This document shows positions 56,766 through 64,000 of a stretch of 64,000 nt of DNA, one piece after another (position 1 is the stretch's first letter; each line of letters opens with the position of its first letter). The notes beneath the pieces were generated by a model, which saw nothing but the letters and a program-made list of their open reading frames with translations, made no database searches and was not told the origin of the DNA. The stretch comes from Bryobacterales bacterium (lineage in GTDB: Bacteria; Acidobacteriota; Terriglobia; Bryobacterales; Bryobacteraceae). Location: NCBI GenBank assembly GCA_003170295.1, contig PNAJ01000162.1, positions 1 through 64,000 of the forward strand, given 5' to 3'. The position numbers were made by a program, and so were the translations under genes.

Positions 56766-57904
56766 AATACCCCTTGATCCTTCTTCGTCACCGGGGCCAG
56801 GCCTTTGTAAATGAATCTCTGCACGCGCTGCCCACGGTACGTCTCAGTGGTGTAAATATTTCCTTTGGAATCGGTGGCAATGCTGTGCGGTCCATAGAAT
56901 TCGCCTGGCTGGCGTCCACCTTGTCCGAAAGTGGTAAGAACCTCAAGCGAAGCGCGGTCCAGGATATGCACAGTGTCGTTTTCCACGTCGGTCACATAGA
57001 GATACTTCTGTTGCGCGTCTCTGGAGAAGGCGAGATCGGTCGCCGAACCGGAGCCCATCGTGCTTGTCTCGACGAATCCTTCTTTGAGGAAGGCGCCGTC
57101 CGGCTTGAAAATCTGAATTCGGTCGTTGGCCCGATCGCAGACATAAAGCAAGCCATCGCCTGAGAATTGAGCACAGTGCACCGGGTTGCGAAACTGCTGG
57201 GCGGCGGGATCGCCCGGCTTGTACGGGCCGAGGTTGATGTCGTCCGGTTTGTGACCATACGCGCCCCAGTGGCGCTTGTACTTGCCGGTATCCGCGTCGA
57301 ACACGACGACGCGATGGTTGCCGTAACCATCGGCGACATAGAGCTCGTTGGTCTTTGGATCGACAAAAGTTTTGGCTGGCTGCCTGAGGTTTTCCAGGTC
57401 GTTGCTGCCTTTGCTTTGCCCGGGCTTGCCAATCTGCAGCAGAAATTTCCCGTCCTGAGTGAACTTCAGGAGCATGTCATCGCTCAAACTGACATTCGGG
57501 ACTCCCCGGCTGTTGCCGCCAATCCAGACGTTGCCCTTGTAGTCGATGGTGATTCCGTGGTTGGATACCGGCCAATCGAAACCCTCGCCCGGACCACCCC
57601 AATGGCGGAGGAGATTGCCGGCCTGATCGAACTCCAGAACCGGTGGCGCCGGCGCGCAGCATTGCGCGAGGGGAGGGTTGGTCGTCGCGTGCGTTTCTCC
57701 GGGTTCGAGCGACCCCGGCCGATGAATAATCCAGACGTGGTCTTGCGCATCGACCGCCACGCCGATCGTGGCCCCGAGAATCCAGTGGTTCGGGAGCGGC
57801 TTCGGCCACCTCAAGTCCACTTCAAATTTCGGCGCCATGATCGTGGCGGCGTGCACGCTGAGGACTGCAAGAAAAACCATAGCCGAGGATGAACCAAGCT
57901 TCAT
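56750..57904 (-). CDS. Exported NHL-type six-bladed beta-propeller (peptidyl-amidating-lyase-like)
   Basis: The 384-residue product has a signal peptide ending V-H-A-A-T. Blades show V-A-V-D-A-Q-D-H-V-W-I-I-H-R-P, I-T-I-D-Y-K-G-N-V-W-I-G-G, L-Y-V-A-D-G-Y-G-N-H-R-V-V-V-F-D, L-L-Y-V-C-D-R-A-N-D-R-I-Q-I-F and I-A-T-D-S-K-G-N-I-Y-T-T-E. The arrangement resembles peptidyl-alpha-hydroxyglycine alpha-amidating lyase, but the Zn/Ca site was not verified. A TATATT -10 eight bases before the ATG suggests a leaderless message. Co-translated with the cupin gene. Confidence 0.85.
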   Translation of the reverse strand: MKLGSSSAMVFLAVLSVHAATIMAPKFEVDLRWPKPLPNHWILGATIGVAVDAQDHVWIIHRPGSLEPGETHATTNPPLAQCCAPAPPVLEFDQAGNLLRHWGGPGEGFDWPVSNHGITIDYKGNVWIGGNSRGVPNVSLSDDMLLKFTQDGKFLLQIGKPGQSKGSNDLENLRQPAKTFVDPKTNELYVADGYGNHRVVVFDADTGKYKRHWGAYGHKPDDINLGPYKPGDPAAQQFRNPVHCAQFSGDGLLYVCDRANDRIQIFKPDGAFLKEGFVETSTMGSGSATDLAFSRDAQQKYLYVTDVENDTVHILDRASLEVLTTFGQGGRQPGEFYGPHSIATDSKGNIYTTETYRGQRVQRFIYKGLAPVTKKDQGVLWPKH

Positions 57905-57912
57905 ACCGAGTC

Positions 57913-57918
57913 AATATA
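57913..57918 (-). promoter_or_regulatory. -10 box, leaderless, for the propeller/cupin operon
   Basis: TATATT on the minus strand, eight bases before ATG 57904. Confidence 0.45.
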
Positions 57919-57985
57919 CACAATCCCATCGGGCGTTTGCTCCAGCACCTAGTGGTATCAGCCAAACCGTTAGCACCGTTGTCGC

Positions 57986-58091
57986 CTTGTAGGGCGGCCA
58001 ATGTTGGCTGCGGCCTGCCTTTGGGCAGGCCTTCGACGATCAACAAAGCCGCCTGAAATGCGGCTGCAGCCAATATTGGCCGCCCTACAAG
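57986..58091. repeat. Large inverted repeat with nested palindromes
   Basis: Arms 57986-58011 and 58066-58091 match in 25 of 26 bases (both begin CTTGTAGGGCGGCC from the outside). Inside are GGCCTGCC-TTTG-GGCAGGCC and GCCGC-CTGAAAT-GCGGC. The 106-bp unit can form a long hairpin or cruciform, has no coding capacity and lies between two same-strand operons. REP/MITE-like; it may also stop transcription of the ABC operon. Confidence 0.75.
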
Positions 58092-58104
58092 AGGAGTCCC
58101 CGAG

Positions 58105-59190
58105 CTAATGTTCTTGCGGCGACACTCGAATGGCCTCCGTAGTATGAGTATCGAACCAATGAAGTTGTTCGGGGCGGATGCGAAACCAGGCGAGGCTATC
58201 GAAATCGGCCCGCGTGCCGGCAGGGGCGCGCAGAGTCACATGAACGTCGTCCAGAGCCAGGCGGATCAAGGTCTCGTTGCCCAGGTCCTCGGTGACCCAG
58301 ACGCGCGCGGCGGTCCAACCGGGATTCCCGGTGGCGGAGAATTCGACGTCTTCGGGCCGGAAACCGAGCGTGATCTCGCGGCGTGCTCCGATCGCTCGAA
58401 GCTCGTCGGAGGTGAGCCCGAAGGACAAACCAGCGCGGCAAAAAACTCCGGACTCGACGACGCCCGGGAGCAGATTCATGGACGGGCTGCCGACGAATCC
58501 CGCTACAAACAAATTCGCGGGGCGGCGATATACTTCCGAAGGCGTGTCGTACTGTTGCAGGAGACCGTCTCTGAGGATCGCGATGCGGCTGGCAAGAGTC
58601 ATGGCCTCCACTTGATCGTGCGTGACGTAAAGCGTGACGACCGCGAGCTCGTGCTGAAGGTGTTTCAACTCGGCGCGCATGTCGATGCGCAGACGGGAAT
58701 CGAGGTTCGACAGTGGCTCATCCATCAGGAAGGCTTGCGGGCGCCGGATGATCGCGCGAGCCAATGCGACCCGCTGGCGCTCGCCGCCGGAGAGCTGCTT
58801 AGGCAGATTTCGCAGTAAATGGGAGAGCCCGAGCCGCGCGCCGATTCGCTCCACCTCGGCGGAAATTTCGGAGGTGGGGCGGCGGCGTACTCGCAACGGA
58901 AAGCCGATGTTTTGGGCGACGGTCATGTGAGGATAGAGCGCGTAGCCCTGAAACACCATGGCGACATCGCGATGGTGGGGCTGGGCGCGGGTGATGTCAC
59001 GACCGCGGAGGTTCACCGTGCCCTCATCGGGCTCTTCGAGTCCGGCAATGATCCGGAGCAAAGTGGATTTGCCACAGCCCGAGGGGCCTAGGAGGACCAC
59101 GAATTCTCCTTCGCGGGCTTCGATCGTCACGCCGCGGAGCGCCTCTTGCGCGCCGAATCGCTTGGTGATATTTTCAACTCGCAAGCTCAT
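58105..59190 (-). CDS. Sugar ABC importer ATPase (MsmX/UgpC/MalK type)
   Basis: The 361-residue product has Walker A in L-G-P-S-G-C-G-K-S-T, signature L-S-G-G-E-R-Q-R-V-A-L, Walker B A-F-L-M-D-E-P-L-S-N-L-D and the switch His in V-T-H-D-Q-V-E-A. A C-terminal regulatory/TOBE domain (about 240-355, F-R-P-E-D-V-E-F) is typical of CUT1 carbohydrate importers. It lies three bases after the permease gene, last in the four-gene importer operon. It energises uptake of an oligosaccharide; such ATPases can be shared between importers. Confidence 0.95.
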   Translation of the reverse strand: MSLRVENITKRFGAQEALRGVTIEAREGEFVVLLGPSGCGKSTLLRIIAGLEEPDEGTVNLRGRDITRAQPHHRDVAMVFQGYALYPHMTVAQNIGFPLRVRRRPTSEISAEVERIGARLGLSHLLRNLPKQLSGGERQRVALARAIIRRPQAFLMDEPLSNLDSRLRIDMRAELKHLQHELAVVTLYVTHDQVEAMTLASRIAILRDGLLQQYDTPSEVYRRPANLFVAGFVGSPSMNLLPGVVESGVFCRAGLSFGLTSDELRAIGARREITLGFRPEDVEFSATGNPGWTAARVWVTEDLGNETLIRLALDDVHVTLRAPAGTRADFDSLAWFRIRPEQLHWFDTHTTEAIRVSPQEH

Positions 59191-59193
59191 CGG

Positions 59194-60015
59194 TTAGCCC
59201 TTCAGCGCGCCCAGAGAAAGGCCGCGGACGAAGTATCGCTGTGCGGCCGCGGCGAAGATCAGTACTGGCAACATCGCGACGACGCCTGCGGCACTCATCG
59301 CGCCCCATTGAATCTCATATTGAGTGACGTGCGAGGCGATGCCGACCGGAACCGTCATCGCCGATTCTGTCTGCGAGAGAATGAGCGCGAAGAGGAATTC
59401 ATTCCAGGCCACGATGAGGCAGAAGACGGCGGTCGCGGCCAGACCCGGCCGGACGAGAGGCAGAACAATGCGGAGCAGCACTCCGATGCGCGATTCGCCA
59501 TCGAGCAGCGCGGCTTCCTCGATCTCTTTCGGCAGGTCCTCTATGAATCCGCGCATCATCCAGACCACGAAAGGCAAGTTCAGCGCCACGTCGACTAGCA
59601 CCAGTCCGCTGAGTGAGTTGAGCAGCCGAAGCTCGCGCAGCATCAGGAACAGCGGAATGATGGTCACGATCGGCGGAAGCATGCGGTTGGAAAGAATCCA
59701 GAAGCCGATCCCTCGCGCCCAATCGTGCGGCCAGGGGAAGCGGACCAGCCCATACGCGGCAGGGAGGCCAAGCGCGAGCGCGATTAGAGTGGAGCACGTC
59801 GAGACGATCACCGAGTTGAGAAAGTAGCGCCCGAATGCGTCGTGACTGAAGATCGCGGAGTAGTGGCGGAGGGTGGGCGTGAAGCTGAACCACAAGGGCG
59901 GCGATGCGAACTGGTCGATCTCGCGTTTGAGAGAGATCGTGACCAGCCAATAGATCGGAGCGAGAGCTGCGGCAAGGGCTAGGAATGCGGCGGTGTATTT
60001 GAGGGATGTTTTCAT
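59194..60015 (-). CDS. Sugar ABC importer permease (MalG-like)
   Basis: The 273-residue product has six predicted TM helices and the EAA loop near 185 (E-A-A-L-L-D-G-E-S-R-I-G-V-L-L-R-I-V-L-P-L), the contact for the ATPase. I-S-L-K and S-P-P-L-W-F near the N-terminus fit MalG/AraQ relatives. Its start overlaps the MalF-like gene by four bases (ATGA). Confidence 0.95.
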   Translation of the reverse strand: MKTSLKYTAAFLALAAALAPIYWLVTISLKREIDQFASPPLWFSFTPTLRHYSAIFSHDAFGRYFLNSVIVSTCSTLIALALGLPAAYGLVRFPWPHDWARGIGFWILSNRMLPPIVTIIPLFLMLRELRLLNSLSGLVLVDVALNLPFVVWMMRGFIEDLPKEIEEAALLDGESRIGVLLRIVLPLVRPGLAATAVFCLIVAWNEFLFALILSQTESAMTVPVGIASHVTQYEIQWGAMSAAGVVAMLPVLIFAAAAQRYFVRGLSLGALKG

Positions 60016-60905
60016 GACAGTTTAATTACGTCTGTCCGCATGCTGACGCATGGCGGTTCGGCCGGAACCGCAACCGTCAGACGCAATAGGCCACGCGCGG
60101 CCAGCATGGTGATTAGCAGGCCCACAAAAGACATCGCCGCGGCATAGCCGAAGTTCGAGAATCGAAACGCCGTGCGGTAAATGTAGAGGCTCACCGTTTC
60201 GGTTGCGGAGCCGGGTCCGCCTTGGGTGAGAAGGAAAATCTGATCGAAGATCCGCAGCAGGTCCATCGAGCGCAGCAGGAGCGCGAGCAGAATGACGGGC
60301 TTCAGCAGCGGGAGGATCACGTCTCGCAAAGTTTGCCAGTAGCCGGCGCCATCGACGCGGGCGGCTTCTAGCGGCTCGGCGGGAATGGCTTGGAGTCCCG
60401 CGGTGAGCAACAGGAACATAAACGGAGTCCATTGCCACACATCCACTAAGATCACCGACAGCATGGCCGAGGTTCGTCCGCTAGTCCAGGTGAGGCTGGT
60501 GGTGTTGACTCCGAGCTGGCGCAGCATCCCGTTCAGCACGCCGAATTCCGGATTGTAGATCAGCCTCCAGATCACCGCGGCGACTACCGGCGGCAACAGC
60601 ATGGGTGCGAGAAGGCCGACTCGGATCAGAGCGCGGCCGCGGGCGAGAGAATCCACCAACAATGCCAGCGTGAGGCCGAGAAAGAACTCGAGTGTCAGCG
60701 CAACAGCGGCATAGAGCAAGGTCTGGCCGGCCGCGACGCTAAATAACCGGTCCTGAAATAAACGCGCATAGTGGGCGATGGTGAAGCCGTGGGCGTCCGT
60801 CAGGCTGACCTTCATGAGGTAGAGCAGCGGATAAATAGAGAGCGCTGCTAATACCGACAAAGCGGGTGCGACCCAGATCAGGCCGGGAGGGATTCGGCGA
60901 GTCAT
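60012..60905 (-). CDS. Sugar ABC importer permease (MalF-like)
   Basis: The 297-residue product has six TM helices, P-L-L-Y-L-M-K-V-S-L-T-D after the first, and the EAA loop (L-E-A-A-R-V-D-G-A-G-Y-W-Q-T-L-R-D-V-I-L) near 180. It lacks the large periplasmic P2 loop of E. coli MalF, as is usual for UgpA-type proteins. It overlaps both neighbours by ATGA junctions. Confidence 0.95.
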   Translation of the reverse strand: MTRRIPPGLIWVAPALSVLAALSIYPLLYLMKVSLTDAHGFTIAHYARLFQDRLFSVAAGQTLLYAAVALTLEFFLGLTLALLVDSLARGRALIRVGLLAPMLLPPVVAAVIWRLIYNPEFGVLNGMLRQLGVNTTSLTWTSGRTSAMLSVILVDVWQWTPFMFLLLTAGLQAIPAEPLEAARVDGAGYWQTLRDVILPLLKPVILLALLLRSMDLLRIFDQIFLLTQGGPGSATETVSLYIYRTAFRFSNFGYAAAMSFVGLLITMLAARGLLRLTVAVPAEPPCVSMRTDVIKLS

Positions 60906-62128
60906 TTACTGCGCTCGAGGATGGCGGTAATCTCGCGGTTCGCGCGCTGCATCGCCTCTTCCGGCGAGGCCGCGCCGGAATTTGCCTGGGACAGACTGAC
61001 GCCGAAGGCATTCTCGATTTCGTTCCACTGCGTGGTGCGAGGACGGGGACGGGCTGCCTCGAGCGCGGCGAGTTGGGCGGGAAACGCGCGGAAGTTTTTC
61101 TTGAGATTGGGTGATTGAAACACACTCCGCCGGGTGGGAGGGTTTCCACGCAATGCGGCTTGCGTCATCTGTGCGGGATCGGTGGCCCAGTAGATGAAAT
61201 CGAACGCGGCGTCGCGATGCGGGGATGCAGCAGGGACGGCGACCAGCCACGCGCCCAGTTCCGCGACGCCCGGCATGCGCGCCGAGGGCATGGGCGCAAA
61301 CGCGATCCTGCCGGGGACTTTCGATTTCGATGGATCGTCCATCGCCGCGATCCAGGCCGGCCAGTTGATGCTCATCGCGGCGGTTCCCTGGAGCAGTTGC
61401 GCGGAAACCTCCGCCGCATTGAAGCCCGCATATCCCGGCGGCGAGATTTTGCCGAGCTCGACCATGAAACGGAGCGCGTCGATCGCCTCGGGGCTGGCGA
61501 GATTCGGCCGGCCCTGCGGATCGAAGATGTCACCGCCGAACGCCCACAGAAGAGGCATGAAATCGGTGACGGCGGAATTGCCCGGGGCGGCGCGCATGAC
61601 ATAACCGAAGATCTTCTCGCCAGCGCCAATCGTCTTGCCGTCTTCCAAAACCTTTTGCCAATGGTCCGGCGCGCCGAGCTTGTACCTATCGAACAAATCC
61701 TTTCGATAGAAAAAAAGCTGGGAGTTGCCGACGTAGGGGAGCGCGTAGAAGTTGGCCGCGCTGCGGCAAACGGCGAGGGTGCTTGCCAGGAAATCGCCAT
61801 CGGGCTCGCGCGGCAACGGCGTCAGGCCGCCGTCTGCAACCAGCTTGGGAAACCACGGATCGTCGAGCATGATGACGTCATAGGCGCCGGTCCGGCTTTG
61901 AAGATCGAGCGATTCCTTCTCGAACAGGTTGGCGTAGGGAAGCTCAACCACCTCGATGCGGGTGTTGCGCAACTCGCCCCACTCGCGTGCGGCGGCCTTG
62001 AGAGCGCTACCCTCGACGCCGGCATTCACGGCGATGGTGAGCGCCTTGTTCGAATCAGGGCGCGAGCAGCCCGCAAGCAGTACTAACGTGACGCTCGCAC
62101 CGATGATCCCAATCCGCAGTGAAGGCAC
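60902..62128 (-). CDS. Sugar ABC importer substrate-binding lipoprotein
   Basis: GTG 62128 is chosen because it starts a 21-residue lipoprotein signal ending L-V-L-L-A-G-C; TTG 62143 with GAAGAGG upstream is an alternative. The product is about 408 residues. It has the extracellular solute-binding family 1 layout: L-T-I-A-V-N-A-G, Y-D-V-I-M-L-D-D-P-W near 80, L-P-Y-V-G-N-S-Q-L-F-F-Y-R-K-D-L-F near 125 and G-A-W-L-V-A-V-P near 310. W-N-E-I-E-N-A-F near the C-terminus is typical of CUT1 binding proteins. First gene of the importer operon, divergent from the YVTN propeller gene. Confidence 0.92.
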   Translation of the reverse strand: MPSLRIGIIGASVTLVLLAGCSRPDSNKALTIAVNAGVEGSALKAAAREWGELRNTRIEVVELPYANLFEKESLDLQSRTGAYDVIMLDDPWFPKLVADGGLTPLPREPDGDFLASTLAVCRSAANFYALPYVGNSQLFFYRKDLFDRYKLGAPDHWQKVLEDGKTIGAGEKIFGYVMRAAPGNSAVTDFMPLLWAFGGDIFDPQGRPNLASPEAIDALRFMVELGKISPPGYAGFNAAEVSAQLLQGTAAMSINWPAWIAAMDDPSKSKVPGRIAFAPMPSARMPGVAELGAWLVAVPAASPHRDAAFDFIYWATDPAQMTQAALRGNPPTRRSVFQSPNLKKNFRAFPAQLAALEAARPRPRTTQWNEIENAFGVSLSQANSGAASPEEAMQRANREITAILERSK

Positions 62129-62192
62129 GAACAGGAAGTGTATCAAAACCTCTTCCGGTTGTATGATCGATACTTGAACAGGAGAGTTCGTC

Positions 62193-63179
62193 ATGCCTCG
62201 TACACTATTGCTGCTTCTCGCCGCGCTGCCGCTGGCGGCCGGTTCGGTTCGAATCTGGCAAACCAACAGCGCCGGCGACGATGTGGACGTTATCGACCCG
62301 GCCACGAATAAAATTGTTTTGAAGGTGAAGGACATCGAGGTGCCGCACGGCGTCGCGTTTTCGCCCGACGGCAAGCGCGCCTACATCAGTTGCGAGTCCG
62401 AGAAGACGCTGATCGCCGTCGACACAAAAACGGGGAAGCATCTCGGCAGCGCTCCGCTGACTGGGCATCCGAACAACATCTCGATTTCGAGCGACGGCAA
62501 GCGCGTGTTCGTTGCGATCGTGCAGCAGCCCGGGGCGGTGGACGTTATCGACACCGCTTCGATGCAGAACATCAAGAGCATCAAGGTGAAGGGCGGCGTA
62601 CACAACACCTACGTCACGCCCGATGGGAAACATGTTCTGGCGGGGTCGATCGTCGGGAGGATTCTGACGGTGATCGATCCGGAATCGCTCGAAATCGAGT
62701 GGGAGATGCCGTTTAATCTGGGCGTGCGTCCGATCGCGTTCGAACGCGCGCCGGACGGATCGACCAGCCGGATTTTCGTGCAGCTTTCCGGCTACAACGG
62801 CTTCGCGGTGGTTAACTTTAAGACGCACGAAGAGATTACGCGGATTAAACATCCCGATGAGCCCTCAGGCGGGCACACCGAGGGTGGCGCTCCTTCGCAC
62901 GGGATCATGGTTTCGCCCGACAACAAAACATTGTGGGTCGACAGTTCGCCGGCGAACGCCGTATTCATCTACTCGCTGCCGGAACTGAAGGTGCTCGGGT
63001 ATGTGAAGACGGGTGAAGTTCCGGACTGGATCACGATGACGCCGGACGGCAAGATGGTTTATATTGCGAACTCGGGCTCGAACTCGGTTTCGGCGATCGA
63101 CACGGCTACGCGAAAAGAGGTCGCGCGCATTCCGGTTGGGGAAGTGCCGAAACGCAACGGCTTCGTCGTAATGCCTTAG
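62193..63179 (+). CDS. Exported YVTN-family beta-propeller protein
   Basis: The 328-residue product has GGAG upstream of its ATG and a TATGAT -10 at 62162. A signal peptide ends L-A-A-G-S. About seven repeats of some 40 residues follow, with S-P-D-G-K-R-A-Y-I-S, V-D-T-K-T-G-K, T-P-D-G-K-H-V-L-A-G, V-I-D-P-E-S-L, T-P-D-G-K-M-V-Y-I-A-N-S-G-S-N-S-V and I-D-T-A-T-R-K-E-V. These are YncE-like seven-bladed propellers, often associated with secreted or redox proteins. Four bases overlap the convergent cytochrome gene. Confidence 0.9.
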   Translation: MPRTLLLLLAALPLAAGSVRIWQTNSAGDDVDVIDPATNKIVLKVKDIEVPHGVAFSPDGKRAYISCESEKTLIAVDTKTGKHLGSAPLTGHPNNISISSDGKRVFVAIVQQPGAVDVIDTASMQNIKSIKVKGGVHNTYVTPDGKHVLAGSIVGRILTVIDPESLEIEWEMPFNLGVRPIAFERAPDGSTSRIFVQLSGYNGFAVVNFKTHEEITRIKHPDEPSGGHTEGGAPSHGIMVSPDNKTLWVDSSPANAVFIYSLPELKVLGYVKTGEVPDWITMTPDGKMVYIANSGSNSVSAIDTATRKEVARIPVGEVPKRNGFVVMP

Positions 63180-63577
63180 TTCGATTTCGCGCTCGCGATC
63201 CAATCGGCTATGATCTTCCAATCCGGATCGTCTTGCGACGCAAACTGGCGCCCGCCAGCGTGGAACTGGTCTCCTCCGCCGTCGTGCGCCAGCGGATGCA
63301 TCAGCAGGCGGCTCGATTTCGCGTTGCCCGGCGTGACCAGCTTCAGGACCATTTCGAAATTCCTGCGGGATTGCGCATCGGTCCAGGTTGTGGCGCCGGT
63401 TGCGAGCGCCTGGAGCTTGAACGCGGTCGCCGCGTCGACATGACAGGCGACACAACGTGCGTGACTGGGACGCTTCTTGAGAAAGATCGGCTCGACGCGG
63501 GTTTTGTAAGCCTCGAAATCGAGCGACTGCGCCGCAGCCAGCGGCGCGATTAAAATCACCAGCCGTGCCCAAAACAT
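63176..63577 (-). CDS. Small exported c-type cytochrome
   Basis: The 133-residue product has a signal peptide (M-F-W-A-R-L-V-I-L-I-A-P, ending A-A-A-Q). Y-K-T-R-V-E-P-I-F-L-K-K-R precedes one haem motif, C-V-A-C-H near residue 42. R-L-L-M-H-P-L-A-H-D-G-G-G-D-x-F-H-A-G-G follows, then D-P-D-W-K-I-I-A-D-W-I at the end. This matches the planctomycete/acidobacterial cytochrome C domain placed before larger catalytic proteins, here free-standing. Its last four bases overlap the YVTN gene convergently. Confidence 0.85.
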   Translation of the reverse strand: MFWARLVILIAPLAAAQSLDFEAYKTRVEPIFLKKRPSHARCVACHVDAATAFKLQALATGATTWTDAQSRRNFEMVLKLVTPGNAKSSRLLMHPLAHDGGGDQFHAGGRQFASQDDPDWKIIADWIASAKSN

Positions 63578-63669
63578 GGATTCAGTATAGCCGCACTCGA
63601 GAAGCGGGGGCAGGAGTTCCTGATCGAAACGGATTGAACTTTATCGTCGGATTTGGCGTCTAAGGCAAC

Positions 63670-64000
63670 ATGGTTTTCTTTGAGGACATTCGCTTTGGAC
63701 TGCGCAAATTAGGCAAGGAGCCTGGCTTCACACTGACAGCGGTAGTCGCGTTGGCGCTCGGAATTGGCGCAAATGCAACCGTATTTGCGATTACGAACGG
63801 TGTTCTCTTCAAGAACATGCCGTTCGTCGACGATCGCATCCTTTATCTGACGACGAAGAATACGAATCAAGGCGGTCGCTTCAGCGGCGTTTCCTGGCCC
63901 GATTTTCGCGACTGGCGGACGCAGACGAAGTCGTTCGAAGCACTCGGCGCGTTTAGTTCCGACAACTCCAATGTTACCGACAAGAGCGGCATCCCTTCGC
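63670..64000 (+). CDS. ADOP-type ABC transporter permease (MacB-like), 5' part
   Basis: The first 110 codons are present; the gene runs off the window. M-V-F-F-E-D-I-R-F-G-L-R-K-L-G-K-E-P-G-F-T is followed by a TM helix with L-T-A-V-V-A-L-A-L-G-I-G-A-N-A-T-V-F. F-K-N-M-P-F and W-P-D-F-R-D-W-R come next, the characteristic opening of acidobacterial duplicated orphan permeases (about 800 residues, two MacB/FtsX units, no ATPase of their own). TAAGG lies six bases upstream of the ATG. Probably envelope-associated export or mechanotransmission; the substrate is unknown. Confidence 0.92.
   Translation, partial: MVFFEDIRFGLRKLGKEPGFTLTAVVALALGIGANATVFAITNGVLFKNMPFVDDRILYLTTKNTNQGGRFSGVSWPDFRDWRTQTKSFEALGAFSSDNSNVTDKSGIPS

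Noticed and set aside
61115..62086. 323-codon open frame on the plus strand
   Set aside because: Antisense to the solute-binding lipoprotein gene; no recognisable motif.

Overview
The window looks like chromosomal DNA from an Acidobacteriota member, most likely of the Solibacter/Bryobacter lineage. This is inferred from its gene families, not from any marker gene. Those families are two VWFA-related acidobacterial proteins, CRTAC1-type FG-GAP/ASPIC-UnbV proteins, a carboxypeptidase-regulatory/TonB (Oar-like) receptor, a propeller-fronted sensor kinase, a YVTN propeller and the start of an acidobacterial ADOP-type ABC permease. I saw no tRNA, rRNA, transposase, phage gene or CRISPR array.

Layout. 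1-123 is the 3' end of a Gly/His-rich gene. 238-5086 (minus) is a four-gene run of exported TPR proteins and multihaem c-type cytochromes; its first gene carries a one-base frameshift. 5166-10471 (plus) holds VWFA, CRTAC1 and VWFA genes, followed by divergent exported TPR genes (10569-12991), a second CRTAC1 gene and a large TonB-dependent receptor (13448-18744). Next is a membrane-anchored DNA-binding protein with two malectin domains (18928-20511). 20911-22714 is a translationally coupled trio: outer-membrane barrel, mono-haem cytochrome and CuA cupredoxin. 22715-26360 is rich in repeats, with two MITE-like elements, a PEP-CTERM gene and a PEP-CTERM relic, plus a PD40 propeller protein.

26361-36781 holds a haem-binding protein and then a surface-sugar locus: a MaoC-SDR fusion, a WecE-type aminotransferase, a GNAT acyltransferase, WbqC, GT2, three methyltransferases, a PhyH dioxygenase and a GT-C membrane protein. 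36814-44907 holds an esterase, a sigma54 activator with no sensor domain, DoxX, a response regulator with a propeller histidine kinase and a GH16-like lipoprotein, and an outer-membrane barrel. 45094-56145 is a same-strand block: GAF-type sigma54 activator, STAS protein, degenerate sigma-like protein, STAS-TM-periplasmic fusion, SRPBCC protein and a tripartite RND pump. Two candidate sigma54 promoters are each preceded by a similar 35-bp motif. 56190-63577 contains a propeller/cupin pair, a CUT1 sugar ABC importer, a YVTN propeller and a small cytochrome. The window ends inside an ADOP permease gene.

The two best candidates for undescribed systems are the sigma54-STAS-sigma-like-lipid-fold-RND block (45094-56145) and the exported cytochrome/TPR/VWFA/CRTAC1/TonB block (238-18744). 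Other notable points are a malectin one-component sensor, a probable anthrose-like N-acyl amino-sugar pathway, and a set of genes whose -10 boxes lie only 6-8 nt before the start codon, which suggests leaderless mRNAs.
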